This document shows positions 4,251 to 5,264 of a DNA stretch of 5,264 nucleotides, in pieces; the stretch's first letter is position 1; each line of letters starts with the position of its first letter. Made by a program: the position numbers and the translations under genes. The notes below the pieces were generated by a model. It ran no database searches. It had not been told where the DNA came from and saw only the letters and a program-made list of their open reading frames with translations. This DNA comes from an uncultured Clostridia bacterium (GTDB lineage Bacteria > Bacillota > Clostridia > Oscillospirales > Ruminococcaceae): NCBI GenBank assembly GCA_947385505.1, contig CANDLP010000195.1:1-5264 (forward strand), written 5' to 3'.

Positions 4251-5264
4251 TTATACGGGCATAACCTTATTGGTTTTATCCGCGTGAGCATTGTCTATAC
4301 CGTTTTCCTTGTCTCTGCGCTTTTCAAAGAACTTTTCCGCTACCTGTCCGAACATAGCGTAGCTGAGAACGTCTTCGTCCTGCTCGGCCCACTTTGCGGC
4401 TTCGGCTTTAAGCTTATTCAATTCGGGGGCAATAAGGTCGGCGGGACGGCAGTCAATAGGCGGCTCGTCTCCTATGATCTTATTTCTGAAAGCGGGATCG
4501 ATGTCAACCGGTGTTTTGCCGTATTCGCCGCGTACAAGACCCTTGAATTCCTTTGTAACGGTTTTGTAGCGTTCTCCGGTGATAACGTTGAACACCGCCT
4601 GAGTACCTACTATCTGGCTGGTAGGAGTTACAAGAGGAGGATAACCGGCGTCTTCTCTTACTCTGGGCACTTCCTTAAGCACCTCGTCAAGCTTTTCGGA
4701 TTTGCCCGCCTGTTTAAGCTGAGAAACAAGGTTGGAAAGCATACCGCCCGGAACCTGATACAAAAGTGTATTTGCGTCTACGCCCATTACCTTTGGGTCA
4801 AGCTGTCCGCTCTTAAGGTACTTCTGACGGAGGGTCTGGAAGTAATCGCGAACTTCGTTGAGAGCGTGAAGGTCAAGCCCCGTGTCGAACTCGGTACCCT
4901 GTAATGCGGCTACCATTGATTCGGTGGAGGGGTGGCTTGTTCCCATAGCCAAAGGCGAAATAGCGGTATCTATAACGTCGGCGCCCGCTTCAATGCCCTT
5001 AAGAAGAGACATGGACGCGAGACCGGAGGTGTAGTGGGAGTGAAGCTGAATCGGGATTTTTACCGCTGATTTAAGAGCCTTTACAAGCTCGTAGGTTGTG
5101 TAAGGCTTAAGCAGTCCCGCCATGTCTTTGATACAGATACTGTCCGCGCCCTCGTCTTCAAGCTGTTTGGCGAACTCTACAAATTTCTCGTTTGTATGAA
5201 CGGGGCTGAGGGTGTAGCTTATGCAGCCCTGAAAATGAGCTCCCTCTTTTTTTGCTGCTTTAAT
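4251..5264 (-). CDS. oadA: Oxaloacetate decarboxylase alpha / pyruvate carboxylase B-type carboxyltransferase, N-terminus beyond the window
   Basis: The frame is open from the right edge to the TAA at 4251: 337 residues, roughly the last two thirds to three quarters of a protein normally of about 460. It belongs to the biotin-dependent enzymes that move a carboxyl group between oxaloacetate and carboxybiotin. Counting from the first visible residue, SICIKDMAGLL (42-52) holds the catalytic, normally carboxylated Lys46, and LHSHYTSG (74-81) holds the two metal-binding His75 and His77 of the TIM barrel. The conserved C-terminal domain follows: PGGMLSNL (172-179), TPTSQIVGTQAVFNV (213-227), CRPADL (272-277) and EDVLSYAMFGQVAEKFFEKR (297-316). 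It ends about 20 residues later with no biotinyl domain and no MKM biotin site, so the carrier must be a separate protein. The in-frame Met at 5123 is internal, as it lies inside the KDMAG motif. Whether it decarboxylates or serves a split pyruvate carboxylase is undecided. Confidence 0.92.
   Translation of the reverse strand: MKAAKKEGAHFQGCISYTLSPVHTNEKFVEFAKQLEDEGADSICIKDMAGLLKPYTTYELVKALKSAVKIPIQLHSHYTSGLASMSLLKGIEAGADVIDTAISPLAMGTSHPSTESMVAALQGTEFDTGLDLHALNEVRDYFQTLRQKYLKSGQLDPKVMGVDANTLLYQVPGGMLSNLVSQLKQAGKSEKLDEVLKEVPRVREDAGYPPLVTPTSQIVGTQAVFNVITGERYKTVTKEFKGLVRGEYGKTPVDIDPAFRNKIIGDEPPIDCRPADLIAPELNKLKAEAAKWAEQDEDVLSYAMFGQVAEKFFEKRRDKENGIDNAHADKTNKVMPV

Noticed and set aside
4284..4904. 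206-codon open frame on the plus strand
   Set aside because: It lies entirely antisense to the carboxyltransferase, whose conserved motifs run through the whole stretch. It has no ribosome site or recognisable motif and is a by-product of codon bias on the other strand.

Overview
The window is 5264 bases from what looks like a low-to-mid GC Gram-positive anaerobe, most likely a gut-type Clostridia in the Oscillospiraceae/Ruminococcus neighbourhood. This is an inference. It rests on SigA-type promoters, strong AGGAGG-like ribosome sites, a lipoprotein solute-binding protein, a secreted protein with an Asn-x-Asp-Thr-Gly type C-terminal sorting tail, and an oxaloacetate decarboxylase alpha-type carboxyltransferase without an attached biotin domain. 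I could run no similarity search, so lineage and substrates are not proven.

All four genes lie on the minus strand, so the biological order runs from the right end of the window to the left. First (4251-5264) comes the C-terminal 337 residues of a pyruvate/oxaloacetate carboxyltransferase; its start lies beyond the right edge. An AT-rich, palindrome-rich gap follows. It holds a good promoter (4091-4119) for a small secreted, probably wall-anchored protein of 256 residues (3268-4038) with a five-unit AAPAETE repeat. That gene ends in an intrinsic terminator (3211-3240). About 20 bases further on is a near-consensus extended -10 promoter (3160-3188) for an ABC-type extracellular solute-binding lipoprotein of 518 residues (1572-3128), which carries an unusual four-cysteine zinc-ribbon-like segment. 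That gene also ends in a strong intrinsic terminator (1479-1522). A further SigA-type promoter (1410-1438) drives a sodium:solute symporter (1-1336), whose last part lies beyond the left edge.

The three genes that start in the window each have their own promoter, and two terminators separate them. They therefore read as consecutive single-gene transcription units rather than one operon. No permease or ATPase gene for the solute-binding protein is present, and no biotin carrier or membrane decarboxylase subunit for the carboxyltransferase. These partners must be encoded elsewhere or outside the window. A common theme of nutrient uptake and sodium-linked energy metabolism is possible but unproven.

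I see no RNA gene, CRISPR array, insertion sequence or phage element. The most interesting items are the cysteine-knuckle insertion in the solute-binding protein, the non-canonical sorting tail and repeat region of the small secreted protein, and the dyad that overlaps its promoter. I found no evidence for a wholly new multi-gene system.
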